DNA of 64,000 bases from Tetrahymena thermophila SB210 (GCF_000189635.1 NW_002476246.1:1054001-1118000); one strand, 5' to 3'; numbered from the stretch's first letter, positions 36,014-51,200 are shown. Notes: generated by a model from the sequence alone, not told the origin. Translations and numbers: made by a program.

Positions 36014-38969
36014 GTTTCTTGAGATTCTTCTATAACAAAAATCTCACCCCACCTTTTTTGTTTGTATTGCATAGCCATTATGAAATTTAAATTATTATCT
36101 ATTTATTTAAGTTACTTACATAGTTTATGTATCGCAGTCTATTTAGCCTATTCAAATGATTCTGCAAAGAACAAAAAAGATTAAAATCTTTCAATTATTT
36201 ATTATTTTTTTATATTTATTTAAAAAATAATTTCAATTTATTTTTCTTTATATCAATCATTTACTTTCATTAATTAAGGCCATCTTCAAATAAAAAATTT
36301 TATTTAAAAACTGTCCTTAAAAAAGTATTCATACAATTTCATTAAACCATTCCATATTTACAATCTGAGGAGTAGCGATTTATATATTTATCTATCTTAT
36401 TTTATGTTTACTTCATAAAAAACTTTTTAATTTTTACAAAAAAAATATTATTTATTTTTAAAAATTGTTTGAAATGATTTTATAAAAATTTTAGAGTTGC
36501 AATTTTAAAAGTAAATTTATGAATAGAAATATTAATTCACATTTAATAGAGTTTTTTTAAGGCAAAATTTTTTATTAATTTTAATGTAATAAACATAAAA
36601 TAAAATTATAGTTAATAACTATTTTAAATTAGAAAATATAAATAGTTTTTTATTAAATAATTTAGTATAATTAGCAAGCTTTTAAGCAATAAAATAAACT
36701 CTATTTGTATTTTTGAAAATAAATAATTTTTTTTTAATTTATTATTTGTTAATTTAATAAATCAAGATTACTCAAAATTTAATGGATATGATGATACCAT
36801 TTACATTATTTAAATTTATACAAAAAGAATTGTTACCTTCAATTAAATAAATATAAGTCTAATAAAATTAACTAAATATTTTTACAAATCTAAAAATATT
36901 TTATAAAAACTTCTAAGCCAAGTTTTTTATTTAAAATTTATTTTTTATCAATATTTCTTAAATAAAATTACAATTAATATCTTAGTTGGCAGGTAGTCAG
37001 TCAGTCATGATAATATCTTAAATTGAAAAAACTTTGACTTTTTTCATTTAATTAAAAACAAAAATGGATATTTAAAAATAATAAAATAAGATTGTAATTT
37101 ATAAATTTAAATATTATTTTTTTAAAAATTGCACCAGAAAAATTTTATATTATTTTATAAAAAATGATTTTGTTTTTATTCAAATTAATAAGTTTAAATA
37201 ATAATTAAAATAATACATAAATTAATTTATAATTATTAAATTTAACACAAAATTTAGTCTAATAAGAATATGGTTGCCATCAAATACTTCAGAAATACTT
37301 TGTAAAAATTATTTTTTAAATTACAATCCAATAGTCTTAGCTAAAAAACATAAACTGATATGTAAATATTATATATAAAAATAAAATAAATTTATTAATA
37401 TTGGAAACAAACAGTAATAGCAATTTAAAATAATTTGATTTGTGAAAATACATTTTAAATAGTTAATTATATTTTTTAATAACTAAAAATAGTACATTAA
37501 AATCCAAAATTTGTAATAAAGCAAATAAATTAGAAGATTCCAGAACATAAGATAGGAGAAAGCTATTAATAAATTTGTATTTTTATCACAAATAAATAGA
37601 TAAGAATGAAATACAATATTTCTATTGAGGATTATTTTTATTTGGTTATTTCAAAAGAAATATCATGTGTTTTTTTTTTTTTTGTCATAGGTTGCTTATC
37701 CTTGATAAGAACAAATTTTTAATTTAAAAATGGCTTAAAAATGCATTTTAAAATGGTAGAAAGATAAATTAATGATGCTATTTTTTGGTAATAGGTATTA
37801 GTACTTTTTTCAATTGTATTTGGTATAAATTAATTAATATTTGGGATTTTTGTACACATTAGATTGTAAGTAAGCTTTTTTTTGATATGGTTAAAAATTT
37901 CTTATTAATTTCTTTTGTGATAGAATTCAAACAAACTTTTATTTAGCCCTTCTTTAGATTTTCAAAAATATTGTTAAGAATTTTACTTAGTACAGAGAAA
38001 AGAAGAGCAATGTAAGATATATCCATTAATGCTTTTTGTCATGCGATAAATTGAAATTAATACTTAGATGAAAAAAGAATGAATTTTTTCTACTTTACTT
38101 CTAAAAGTGTAAAGTTAGAGATCAAATTTTCCACCCAGCTTTCACATAATGATAAATGTTCTTATTTTATTAATTAAATTTCATTATCACACCTTTTTTA
38201 GTATAAATATACATTTTTTTATTCGGCTTAGATGTAATTTAAACTAATTTAATAAATGTAACTAAAAAAATTTTAGTTTTTTAACAGGTTTAATCAGATC
38301 TCTCAAAAAGCACTTCAGTGAGAAGGAAATTTAATTAAACAGGGTGTAACAATAAATTATTAAGAAATAAATTTTTAATTTAGGGAAATTGCTTAGGAAA
38401 TTTCCTTTAATTCTTACTGAAATAATTAAAAGATAAAACAATAAATTATTTAATTTGTTATAAGTGTTTAAAAAATATAAAGTTTTTTGAAGTTTTTTTG
38501 TAGCCATTATAAACTTTTACAATCCATTTTTTCAATACTTTTAAGGTAATTAAGATTAAAGAAAATTATAGTGAAAGTAGTGCATTTGCTTTTAATTTGT
38601 TAAAGGATAATCATCAATTAATAATTCCATAGAAGGGTATCTGATTAACTTCTTTTAAATAAAATTGAAATCTTTTGAAAAAGTAATTAAATTTGATTCA
38701 GAGTGGGAAAATATGCTAACAAAGGAACTAAAAAATACAGATGACAAAAAAAAGATTAGAGAAAATATTAATTAATTAATAATTCAAGAAAGAGAGAGTA
38801 TCATATTAAAGATTATTTTAGATTTATTTAAATGAATTAAGGAGTGAATATCTATTTGTATTTACTATATTTAAAATATTAAAAAGGATACATAAAGTTT
38901 TTATAATAATTTTATTAAGTTAAAAGAGGCAGAATTTAATTATTAAGGAAGTGGGTTAGTTAGTTTTTT
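36014..38969. other. Long convergent intergenic spacer
   Basis: 2.96 kb between the 3' ends of p80 (+) and the Asn/Gln-rich gene (-). It is extremely AT-rich. I see no coding stretch, tRNA or tandem array in it. Confidence 0.6.
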
Positions 38970-41437
38970 TCAATTTAAGGTTTATTTTTTGCATCTATAA
39001 ATAAATTAGTCGAGGAGTTTAAAGTTAGAAAAGGAGCATAAAATATATTTAATAATGTCTTCGTGCGATTTTTGGTTTGAATTTAGACTGTTATCAATCC
39101 ATTTTTATATATAATTTTCAAGGTAGAATTTGAAGATTGGACCATAGTTTTCATGTCTGATAAGGAGAGATATCGTTGAATTATTAAACTGTTTGTGGTT
39201 TATATATCTTTTAAATTTCTTAAAAAAGTCCATTTCTGAAGTTTGAGTAGGAATACTGTGTGAGTTTTTGAAAATATTTAAAATGATGTCCTTGCATAAC
39301 TCAATTGACTACTAAGCCAGGACTTGGTTATCTTGGAAGTAAATTTTAATTTACTGCTTTGTAAATAAGTGGTGTTTGACAGTCAGCGCTGTCTGTTTTT
39401 CATTTTGCTTGTATTCAAAAATGTAGCAAATAAAGCGCTTGAAAGCACTCATAATGTTTTTGACTACATTTTTTTTTGTTACTGCCTGCAAATCAATACC
39501 AATTAAGGCATCAGCCAAATCGTTTTAATCTTCAATTTCTTCTATATATTCTATTTAATTAATTTGAGAGTTGAGTTACTGATTCGAGCAAACTAACTGT
39601 TCGCTAGCATTGCTAGCATTATAACTAATGATATCTGTGTAACTGCTGTTTTTTTCATTTTAATTATAATGAAATGTTCTGTAGTCGAAGTTGTTTTGTA
39701 AAATTCTATTTTCTTGAAAGCTGGGTTTGTTTTTTTGAATTGCTTGATTATTTTGTATCTGAGAATTACTATAAATAATATCGTATGAAGTTAATTATCC
39801 TTGAATAGCTTCGTTTTGTTAGTATAAATTGTTATTATTATTATTATTATATAGATTATTAGTATAATATATGTTATTGTTAGAGTTGTTGTTATTTGAA
39901 TTATTTGAATCTGATATATGCTCTAAACTAAAATCTTACACTTAAGGCATTTTTATGAGGTTGCTCTAAACAGCAAAACCTACTCCGTCATTTTATTGGT
40001 TTTATAAGTTTATTTGGTAATAACTTTCATTTTATTACTTAAAATCAGTGATTTCATAGTTATTTTAAGACTTTTTATTGGAAAGTTGTTCTTCTTACAT
40101 TTTCCTCTGTAATGTCGATTAACTTTCTGCTTTTATTAAAATTTTTTTTTACTTTGTTGGATTAAGAATTGTGGTTTTAAACTTACTTGCACTTAGAGTA
40201 GTTTCGTAACTCAAGCATGTAGATAAACTCTAGTTAGAAGGATCAGAGTCAGGAATACAATTTGAGGATTTGTTAAAATTTTACTGACTTCTGAGAAGGC
40301 GTTTAGGTAAATGTTGACTCTATTCAATAAGTTTTTACTTTTTTTGTTATTTCTTTTGCATTCTCTCTTCTTTGGCTCTTTGCGATTTCAAATAGCTGCT
40401 ATATTCTTCCTAGTTATCAAATTCATTTTCAGAATAGCCGCTCCTGTTGTTAGAAGGGTTGAAGGTACTGCTGTTTCCTTAGTAATCAGAATCATTTACG
40501 ATATATTTGGAATAATAAATATTTGTCTAAGTGTTATAATTATCCTATTAAGAATTTAAATTATTTTCATAATTATTTGATTATGATTATACTATCTATT
40601 CTTATTGTTATTGTCTGTGCAATAATTGTTATTATTATTGTTAGTAAGGTATTTCATACAAATTTTTTTTTTAAGCATTTTCATTTAATTAAGGATTTTG
40701 ATCACTACTTACAAAGATTTATTTAACAATTGAATCAGCATAGATTTGATTTAATTTAGGTTCATGAACTGTATAATTATTGTTATTATAATTATTATTA
40801 CCATTATAAATATTATTAGCATTTTCATGAGAGGAAAATCCAATATTTTAATTCCTTTTTTTATTTGTCATAATAAAATTAATTTTAATAAATGAAAAAT
40901 TAAACAAATAAAATTGTAATAATATTTATTTTTTTTATTTAAAAACTAATGTTTTTTTTCATTCACATATTCATATTGCTCTCTGCAAATGCGTTAAAGT
41001 TCATTGATATTTTCAAGATTATATGTTGTTTTAGTGGATTAAATAAAAGTCCAGAATAAAGTCTTACATCAACTGATAGCAGTCGTTTTATTCATTATAT
41101 CCTTGAAATTATGTTTGGTTCTGGTAATTGACAGCATAATCCCTGCTGTTATAATCAGTCTATTTTAAAATAAAATATTATTTTTTTACTTAACAGTCTA
41201 AATTATGTTTGAAATCAAAACAAAATTCATAAAAAGCGTATCATAAAATGGTATCTGTAATATGGAGTTAATCATGAAAAAAAAAAGTAATAATACCTAA
41301 TAATTCAAATTTTAAGTGAACTGCTCCTTAAGTCCATAATATGACCTTTCATTATTGAGATTTTCATAAGTTATTATTGGAGTATTATCAAATAATATTT
41401 CGTTTTGAAAGTAAATAGGATTACTCTGGTCACCCAT
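38970..41437 (-). CDS. Asn/Gln-rich protein with C-terminal helical domain
   Basis: Three exons are proposed: 41437-41297, 41159-41068 and 40854-38970, phase-consistent, 705 residues. The two upstream introns use good donors (GTATTA, GTAAGA). Alternatively the last exon alone is a gene starting at ATG 40871 (633 residues). Most of the protein is low-complexity: Asn, Gln, Ser and Tyr dominate, with Asn runs encoded by ATT-complement trinucleotide repeats near 39835-39855 and a poly-Gln run near residue 140. A basic coiled stretch RAKEERMQKKQQKKQK lies in the middle. The last 190 residues (from DLADALIGIDLQAVTKKNV) are ordered, Phe/Ile/Lys-rich and probably helical, for example FKRFICYIFEYKQ and FKFYLENYIQKWIDN. 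I do not recognise the domain. No membrane segment was seen. The prion-like composition suggests condensate or scaffold behaviour, but this is inference. Confidence 0.7.
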
Positions 41438-42283
41438 AGTTTTTTTTATTAAAAGAGCAAGCTAGCAATTGGTCAATGAATCAATCAATAAATCAAACTA
41501 TATTATATTAAGAAGTAATTTTTTATTAAAAAAAAATTATTAAAAAACCTTATCTTCTTCAATTGTTATAATATGAGTATTAATAATAATTTACCTTTGT
41601 TTAGTGTGCCTTGACGTAATTATATATTTATTTATATTGATTTTTCAGAACCAGATCAATTATTACAGCTTAAAATAATGTAGTGAATCTATTTAAGCTA
41701 TATGCAATTTATTATTATTTGTGTTAGACAAAACTAATTTCTATAAATTTTTAAGTTGTTTTCAAGTGTATTTGTTTATTTATTTATTAATTTATTTGCC
41801 CCTTTAAGGGGAGAGGAGGGAAATTAACTAATCAATAAATTAATCAAATTATAAAGCAAGCATGCAAGAAGAGAAGCAAAATAATTTACTATTTATCAAT
41901 TAATATAAAGTGGGAATTATAATTTTTACCTAAAAAAAAATATAAATTGTTTTTTAAAAATAATACTAAAGAAATATTTATAGTTAAAGAGACAAGTAGT
42001 CTGATTGGTTGATTTGATTTATTTAATTTTGCTTATTAAATAATCACTCATACTCACACACAATCAATATATTATTCATTTTTTCATAATACAAGCTTTA
42101 AACCAAAACAATTCACAAATAAATAAAAATTTTAAGAATTCACATTGATTTTCTTTATTTCTTTTTAAATAGCTAAATAACAAAATAAATAAATAAAAGT
42201 TATTTTTAAAGTAACTTTATTAAATCATCTAATTTACAGTTTTTTTAACAGCGACCATAAATATTATCAACAATAACTCTTTT
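41438..42283. other. Spacer between two minus-strand genes
   Basis: AT-rich, with no coding signal apart from short random frames. It holds the 3' flank of the cyclase gene and the promoter side of the Asn/Gln-rich gene. Confidence 0.55.
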
Positions 42284-45200
42284 TCATTAATCGATATTTT
42301 TGTCCTCACCATTTTATAAATATTTAAATGAATAATTCGAATCCTCTCTTTATATCTTTTTGACTAAATACCCTTATATTTCTCTATTGTATGCAGGGAT
42401 TTTTATAAGTCTTGCCTATTCAAATTCATACTCTTATTAGTACCCATCATTCACTAGATTATAAGTTGCTTCACTGATCATCACTCTACCGCTCTCGCCA
42501 TTGCTCTCCATCTTGTTTGCAATTACCACATCTGGTCCATAAATGTCATATCTTACTACTCCCGTTCCCACTACTCCTCCAATTATTGATCCCTTTTAAT
42601 TAAATAATTTATCAAATTTAAAATTTTAAAAATGTAAGTTGATTTAAAACAGATAGAGGGGGAAAAAATAAATAGAAACTAAATGAACCTATTGGTTTAT
42701 CTTTACATATATTAAATATGCGAAATTTCACCTAAAATTTTCTTAGTGATAATTAATTTATTGTAAGAGATGGGTAATAATTTGGGAAAAGCTTCATGAA
42801 TTTACCCAAAAAATTCAAATTTGTTAATAATCAATAATTAAGAAAAAAAAAGCAAAGTCTAAGCTTACAGTGTGAATTCCTATTCTCATCTCTAACTCAT
42901 CGAAATTTACTACAGCCCTTACTTACTGGATAATATCAATCATACAGAAACCCATTTTGATGACTATTTTTTTTTTAATTAATCAAAAAAGTTAAGTTAA
43001 GTAAATAAATAATAGCAGCGCGCGCATGAAAATTATTAACAATAATATACCATTTAGAGCTTCTTTAGCATAGTCTCTATTTTCGATGTTTACAAGTCCC
43101 ATTACTACGTAGCAATCACCAATTGTGTACAATTTAAAAACATCATTTTCCTAACATTTTTAGTCAAATTTAGTAAATAGTTCTCTGAGCATAAAAACAA
43201 CATTTTCTGGTCTCACGCTCGCTGAATATTTTGTAAATCCTGCGATGTCGGCATACAAAATAGTAACATTATCGAAATTATCTATTAAATTTATTGTTTT
43301 TGCTTAATTTTACAAGAACATATCTCTGATATGTGAAGGTAATAAATATTAAAGAAGTTTGTTTTATTCACTAACTTTGGCATCTAATTACTTTCTGTTC
43401 TAGAAACTTGTAATATTTAATTCAAGCTATTAGAATGAATTGAAAAGCTGAGTTAAAATTATAGCTATTGTTGTGTAGCAATACTCGATCTTAGCGATGT
43501 TGTTGTTAAATGAGAAAAGCAAGTACATGAGTATAAGTGCGATTGAATATATTATTTTCTCGAGAATGCTAATTTTATATGCAAAATGGATTAAATAAGT
43601 TGGAAATTCTTACTATTTTTCAAATTTGTTTACAATTCAAAAAGTAACTCGAAAAAATTATGAATAATTACTAAAAATTTATAATTTTGAATGCTTAAAT
43701 CAATCAATATAAAATGAATGAGAAACTTTATATGATCTGAATTAATAAAACTTGTTTATTTTGAAGCAAAGCTCAATAAATTTGATCTGATAAATTAATT
43801 GCTTTCAAAATTTCAAGAAACAATAGTCATAAATTTGAAAGAAATGCTTATTAAATGTGAATAAAAAAAATTATTGAATTTGATAAGAAAATTAAGTAAA
43901 TTTTTAAAGACCTTGGGAAATTTTCAATTAATTAGCAAAATGAAAAATCAAGTATTTATTTGTTTCAATAGTTGATTCAATCAAAAAAATTACTTTTTTT
44001 ACTTATTTAATGTAATTATTCAACAAAATTCAATTAAATTAATGATTTGAATAAATGTATATGTTTACCTGTAAAATTTGATAGAGAGGAACATACTAAA
44101 AACTATTATCACTGCAGATGTTTAAGTTTCAGTAAAAAATTAATTTTTTTCCTGCTTTACAAAAGCATATCCTTCATATACCATGGCTCCAATAATTAAG
44201 AGAAAAGATGTAAAAACAAACAACTTGACATAATTCACGCCAAGCTTGATAATTTTTTGGTAACCAAATGTCAAAATAATAAGCATGATTATGCTAACTA
44301 AGTGAAGGATTAAACTGATAGTGCTACCTTGAGTACCTAAGTATTAATTCATAAGATTAATCATGACTAATTTCACAATTTCAAAGATAAGTAAAATTTA
44401 GCCTCTTTATTTCATCGAACGATTACTGTTCATAATTTTCTCCATTTAAAATATCCAAAATTCGTTATTATACTTACCCGCTAGTAGGTCTACAAAGCTA
44501 ATTTAATTCACAATTTGCTTGTGATTGTGCTAAATTGTCGACAATTCATTTTCTATTTCATTAAAATTTTATTAAATACGTTCAATATCTATTGAATCAT
44601 TATTTATTTCAAACTAATATTCAATGTTAGGAACTACCCCAAGGTCAGTCCCCATAATTCTCAAATATGTATCTTGTGCATTCTTTTTATTTATTTATTA
44701 TAAATAATTATTTAAACAATTATCAAATTTCAGCTCAAAAATTAATAATCTTAAGTTACATTAAAAACAGATTATGGTCTTCCACTATTTTCTTGTTTTT
44801 CTGTGTTATTTGTTCCATCAGTAATTAATCTTTTTGGTATTTCGTTTTTATTTATTTTTACTTTTTTAAGAGGGGAAACTGCTTCAAGTTGGAATTATGA
44901 CTCTTAGTATGAAGGAAAAGCTGAATTGACTTTAGAATAATTTCCTAATCTTTATGGTTAATGTTGCTATTGCTACTCAAATTCTTATTTAGCTTGTTAA
45001 TTTGTTAAATTGGTAGAAGCTGCTAAGCAATTATTTGTTTATTCCAAAGTATTAGAAGAAGTAATATTTCTCTCTTGCTCTATATTGTAAAACCTGCTCA
45101 AATGTCTCTTAGTATCTCTTTAAAAGACTATCTAAAAAGTTTGTATGATTCCCTTTCCCTTTGCTTCAACATTTTTTTCTACAAGTAAAATCTTATACTT

Positions 45201-48200
45201 TAAATTGAAGTACTGCTAATTTTTGTTTAAGAATTCGATCTAATTTTATAAGATAAAAATTTAATTTCACTTTTAATTGAATTAGATTGGGGAATTAAAA
45301 TTAGTTAGTTAATTAATTCTTCAATCAATTAACAAGGATTGAGTATTGTATTTTGTTTAAAATTTTTTTTTTTTCAGTCTTTGCTAATGTATTTAAATTT
45401 ACTTGTTTAAAACATTAAGCTCTTGCTTCTGCTGATATGGTTACAGAATCTGCCGCTCCAGTGCTACAAACACGAGAAGCCATATTTACAGTATCTCCTA
45501 TAAGCGAAAATTGAGGTTTGTGTCCTCCTATAACACCAGCCATAACTCTACCGTAATGAATTCCAATTTTTACGTTTAATTTATCACTTTTATTTCCGTA
45601 TGTAATTTTTTTCGCATTTTCATACATATCATAAGCCATTAAAACACTATTAGTAACTGGATGTATTCTTTCATTGTTTATTAGGTATTTTTTTACTGGG
45701 GGAATTCCCTTCAGACCTTAATTTGTTAAATAATTCAAGTTAATTATTATTGCAATATTATTTAAAAAAATGATATATTTAAAAATGGATTGAATAAATA
45801 TATAGGTAAAAATAGTTTCAATTTTACCTCCTGCTGCCATGTATGTTTTGCCAACAGTTTCAATTTTCTATAAACCGTAGTTGCTGCATGATTCATCATA
45901 GATTCTGAACAATTTGTCAAGCAACTTTATGACATTCTTTTTTTCCTACTCAATTACAGAATCGAAATCGCAAATATCGCAGAATAGAATGGCAACCTCT
46001 CCTTGATCTTCCTAATAGCTTAGACCTTTTTCTTAGATGTTTTCTCTGATGAATTTAGGCAGTAAGATAGAAAGTACATCGTTCATTTTCTTCGATTCAT
46101 TCTAGAGCTGGTTATAAATTTAAAAAATGGTTTATAAATAAATTTATCTTGGTTTATAGTTGAATATGTAAATTACTTTATTAATTTTTTCGAAGTTTTT
46201 CCTCATCGCGATTTAGTAAGTGCAATTTTGATAGAAGATAAATAAGGTAAAAGAAATAAAGAAGCAATATGTTTGCAAAATAATATATATGTTTAAATAG
46301 GAATCTAAACTATCCGAAGTTATTGAGTCTTAATAGCGAAAAGTATAGACAATGCATTAGGTAATACTTAGGAATAGCTATGCTGTTAGTTAAATTGGAG
46401 GATTCATAACGATACTGTATTAAATTATTGAAGAGTAAAATAGCCCTTGAAGGATAGTGATGTTGTAGTCAAAATCATAAAAAATGAGAATTACTCTAGA
46501 TAAAACCCTTACCAGCAGTTAAAGTGTGTTTATTAGGAAAAAACTATCTTAGTAAATAGGAGTAAACATGAACCCCCAAAGTAAAAACTGAATTCCGAAG
46601 CATACAGACAAGGTATTAAACCCGAAGGAGTAATGATTTATACTATTCATGAATTGGGCCAAAGCAAGTTCACAAATAATCGAAAACAAAAGGGTAGATA
46701 TTCTACTGAAAAATATCCATTCTTTAGCCACTTGCTTCTAAAATTGCTTCTCAACGCTTTCCTTGTCGAACTTGAAAAAAATATTCTTGATTCTATAAGA
46801 ATAATCATTGTAGTTTTTAGGATTCATCTCCATGACTATCTTGTCTGCGTCTCTGCCTTGAAATACCATCTGGACTATTTCATTGATTTCATAACCTTTG
46901 AAAAAGAACTTATTTTATAGAGCCAACCTGATAGCATTACGCTAGTTTGTTTTAATATTTATTTTATTTTATTACATTAGAATCTTCGATTTTCTATGAA
47001 GGTTTTTGACATTTGATAACCCTTAAGAAATATGTGACTTTTATTCATTCTAGAAACTGTTATTAATTTCTTGTATCACCATTGGGCTGTTTAAATTATT
47101 TGGGCTAGCTATGTGTTTGTTTACGCTCTTAATTTAATTGTCAAAACTTTCATTTTAATTTTCTAGTTTAGTGCCTGAGTGTGTCTTTTTTATTTCTAAC
47201 TTATTCATATTAGCATTTCTCAACAAAGAATCTTTTCGCGTAGACATTTCTTCAAATTACTTCTATCTTTCTTCAGTAAATTTTCTCCTTTGTAGAAGGC
47301 TAAAGTTAATGTCTTACAAATTAATTGTATTTTTTTCTAGCTCTCCTTAGACAGATTGGTGAGAAAATCTTTTATTGTTTATTTCTGTAGAATTTTAGTC
47401 AATTATGTCATTTTGATTTTGATTTTGGATATTAGTAAGATTATGGCCATTATTATTTGTATTAACAGACTTTAAATTAACTAAAAAGTCATTTCCACTG
47501 TTAATTTAAAATTCATTGACTGAATCGCTTCTTCTATCTGAAAAAATGAATTATCCATTAATCTACTCTCTGCTTGGCGAATTGCTTGAAGAATTTTCAA
47601 CCTTATGAGCTTTAATGAAGTTAAAGTTTGAATTATTTTCAATAGAATTTCTTCTTGAGCTCAAATATCCATTATTGTATAGCTTAGGAATTTCTATATT
47701 CAGTCTTTTTCTCTTTAGTTGCTATGGAGATGAGTAAATGCTTTACTTTGGAGATAAAAAGTTATTATCTTCGATGGGCTTTTAGTTGGATGTATTTCCT
47801 TATTGCATGTCAGGTGACATTTAAGATATCTGCTCAGTGGTATCTTTAATCATCTCACTTTTATCTTACTCATAGTAGCTCTCTAAAGCATATTCCTTTT
47901 GGATGCTTGAAGTTTCTGACAAGTCTTGTTTTTTAAAATTTCTCTGTATCTACATTTTAATGATAGGAAAAAAGACCTTATATACCAAAGAGTTTATCAC
48001 AGAAAGTAGTAAAATCAAAGAATATGAAAGCAGCAAGTTAATACTAATGAATTGGTACAAATCTAGATCATAATAATTAGCTGAATAGTAAGCTAATGCA
48101 AAAATTATAACATAAGCAAGCTATCCCAATCCTATTACTTTTTAATGCTCAAAAAATATGTAAATACCAATTTGAATTTTGAGAACAAACATGACTATTA

Positions 48201-51200
48201 ATATATAAATAACTTCATTTCTTTCAAAAATTATTCCAAGTTCATTACTAACTAAACCCAGAGAGTAATAAGGCAAACAAAATAAAATTAAGCCACTCAT
48301 TATAGCCATAGGCAAGATATTTAAGAAGAAATTCTTAAGAACATCTGAAGTGACAATTTATTTATTTTGTTTATACAAGAGAGTATCATCAATTTGAAAT
48401 GCATTTTAAAGTCTTTGATTATTTTCAATCGAAAATGAACTCGCTCTTATATTACTTGCATGCTCTTTTTAGACTTCTACCATACATTACAGTATTTCTT
48501 TATTATTATAGTAATCTTTTTAAAAGTAAATAATGAGAAAGTCTATAAAAAAGCAAATTGTATTAATCAAAAGTATTTCATTTTTATTGTAAATCAAATC
48601 ACCAAATGAGCACTGCATAAAATTCCAAAAGAAAACTGAAGAAAAAATTAAAGTCTGTCTGTAGAAAGTAAATAAAAGCAAATTTTCAAAGTTTTTAGAT
48701 TTCTATCTAGAATTTATAAAAATGAGTTTATTAATATCTCCAATTTTCTGCACACTTATTTCAGATAATCCATGAAAATACTAAATGCTCTATGATTTTA
48801 AATCCATATATTGAATCGAGTAATCAGCTTATCTCATCATTTATATATCATTAAGCCCATCACCTATAGCCAGTGTGTAAATTTTATCTAAATTGAATAA
48901 AAAATTAAATTATTTAAAATATATTTTGTATTAATTTTATCTGTATGCTTAATAAATATTTTTAATTTTAACATGGTATAATATAATAATTCATGTTCTT
49001 TTTTATTTTATATAAAAATCATATTTTTTTTATAATCATTATTTATTTTTACTGTAATTCTATTTAATACAATTTTTTATTTCTAAAATTATTATTTATT
49101 TATTTATCTATTATCAAACTTTGATAAATAAAATCAAATTTTGATAGATAAAAAAATTTTAACAAAATATAATATATTATTTAGTGCAATTAAGTAAGCG
49201 AAAAATTAATTAAATTAAAACTTCAAAAATTTTTTAATGATCAATAATAAAACATAAAAAAATATATTTGATAAAAAAATTTTCAAAAAAAATTGATTAA
49301 TTAGTAGTATTTTGCCAATTTAAAATTAAGTAAATTAAAAATATTTTTGGAAATTGAATTATTATTATCTTTATTTATATTTGAGGAAAATTTCTGTAAA
49401 AATTTTAAAACATTATTTCCTAATCAAATATATGAAAAAGTAAATGTTGTTTAATAATATTAAATCATAATTAAAAGAGTTAGAATAAATATATGAATGA
49501 ATGGAATTACTTGAATTAAAACTCTTTTTAATCATAACTAAATCTGATTTTTGCTACGGAGAGAGTGAGTATCCAATAAAGCTCTCGCAGAAAAAGGTCA
49601 AAAACATAAAGTGATCTTTATAATTCTATGTTGATAGGATTTTATTTAATGCTTCTCCATTAACTACCATGTAGAATTTCTTTGATTAAGCTGTAGTATT
49701 AGCTTTCATTTATTGTTTTTCCTAAAGTTTTTGGCCATTCTGAGATCCAGTGATTTCTATTAATTTTATTTATTTTAAATTATGATTAAAAATCAATTTT
49801 AAGAAGCTTACATCTTATAAATTCTTTTTGTTTTGAGAATATTTACTAACCATCAGATTCTAAAGAAAGCTTCACTTTTGAGAGAGATGATTATATTAGA
49901 TAGTTGATTTCTTCATCAGCTACTGAGTTAAAGTGAATTATTTCATTTTTATCAGTTTTTTCAATAATTTGGGAATTATAGGCTGTAGTTATTGCTCTTA
50001 TATAGTCGTCTCCTGTTAACATCCAAATATTTATTTATGATTTTTTTAAGTTTTAAATTAACTCTAAAGATCCTTCATTCAACTTTTCTTTTATTGAAAC
50101 CATGCTAACAACATCCATTTCATAAAGTTATTCTCTATAAATCTACTCTGTCAATTTATGGAGCTGAGAGTAGTCTATGATTTACTTTATATCTTGATAT
50201 TTCTTTATCATTTACTTAGCCAAGGATTAAGTGATCAATTTTCTACTAAAAATAATTCCAATTTATCCATTTTCAGTCATGTTTTGAATATGACCTTAAT
50301 ATTTTTCTTTCATTTATTTTATGTTTCTGATATAAGTAGGAAGGCTATTTATTTCTTCCCTATTTAATGTTTAATAATTCAATGATATATTTTTAATAAG
50401 TAAAAAATTTGATTACCTCACATAAATGTAGTAAAGGTCTTCACACTGAACTAAAAGCTAGAGTCTATTTCCTTTTTCATTGTAAACAGAAGGGATGAAA
50501 AATTTATGTTAATATATCTTTTTGCCTAGTGTAGAAATGTATTCAATATTCCCATCAAGTAAGTGGGATACACATCTAAATTTGCATTCGAATCTATTAG
50601 CAAAGCTAATGAAGAGACTATCATAAATTGATTAATGGTCTGTATATAAACTAGTCGTTTTTTTATTTACTGTACTTTTTGAAATATGACAAATTATCAT
50701 TGCTAAAATAGCTTCTTTTTGATTGGAATAGCTTGAGGAGTTACTTTGTATCTCTTCATAGAATCTGGAATCATTTTACTCAGTAAAAATAAATTAATTT
50801 GTCGCTGAAGTCAACTTTCTTTTAAAGAAGAATTAATCTGTTTCTAAACTTTTTGACATATCCAATGTTTTATATTCTTTTAATTCTTAAGGAATTTTTT
50901 AAATTTCAAAATATTTTTTTAAATTATAATTTTACTCTATGTTTAATAACCATGATTAACATTTTAGCTACTGTTGATAATACTCTATAGTTTACTATTC
51001 ATTTTAATATCTCCAATATCTTAACTTTCTTCTATACTTTTAGATTCTATTTTAAAATTCTAATCATCAAAACCTGCTTAAAATTTTATTAACTTTTGGT
51101 TGGATTTCATAAAATCATTTCCGTTAACTTTAATAGGTGAATCAAAATACTAAACTCCTTTTTCATTTTAACTCTCTATTATAATCTTATCTCTTTGTTC

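Noticed and set aside
40311..40726. Two hydrophobic Ile/Leu-rich + strand frames resembling small membrane proteins
   Set aside because: They lie antisense to the Asn/Gln-rich gene; the hydrophobic runs are complements of Asn and Gln codon repeats.
46633..46920. A 95-codon + strand frame
   Set aside because: It is antisense to the well-supported transmembrane block of the guanylyl cyclase.
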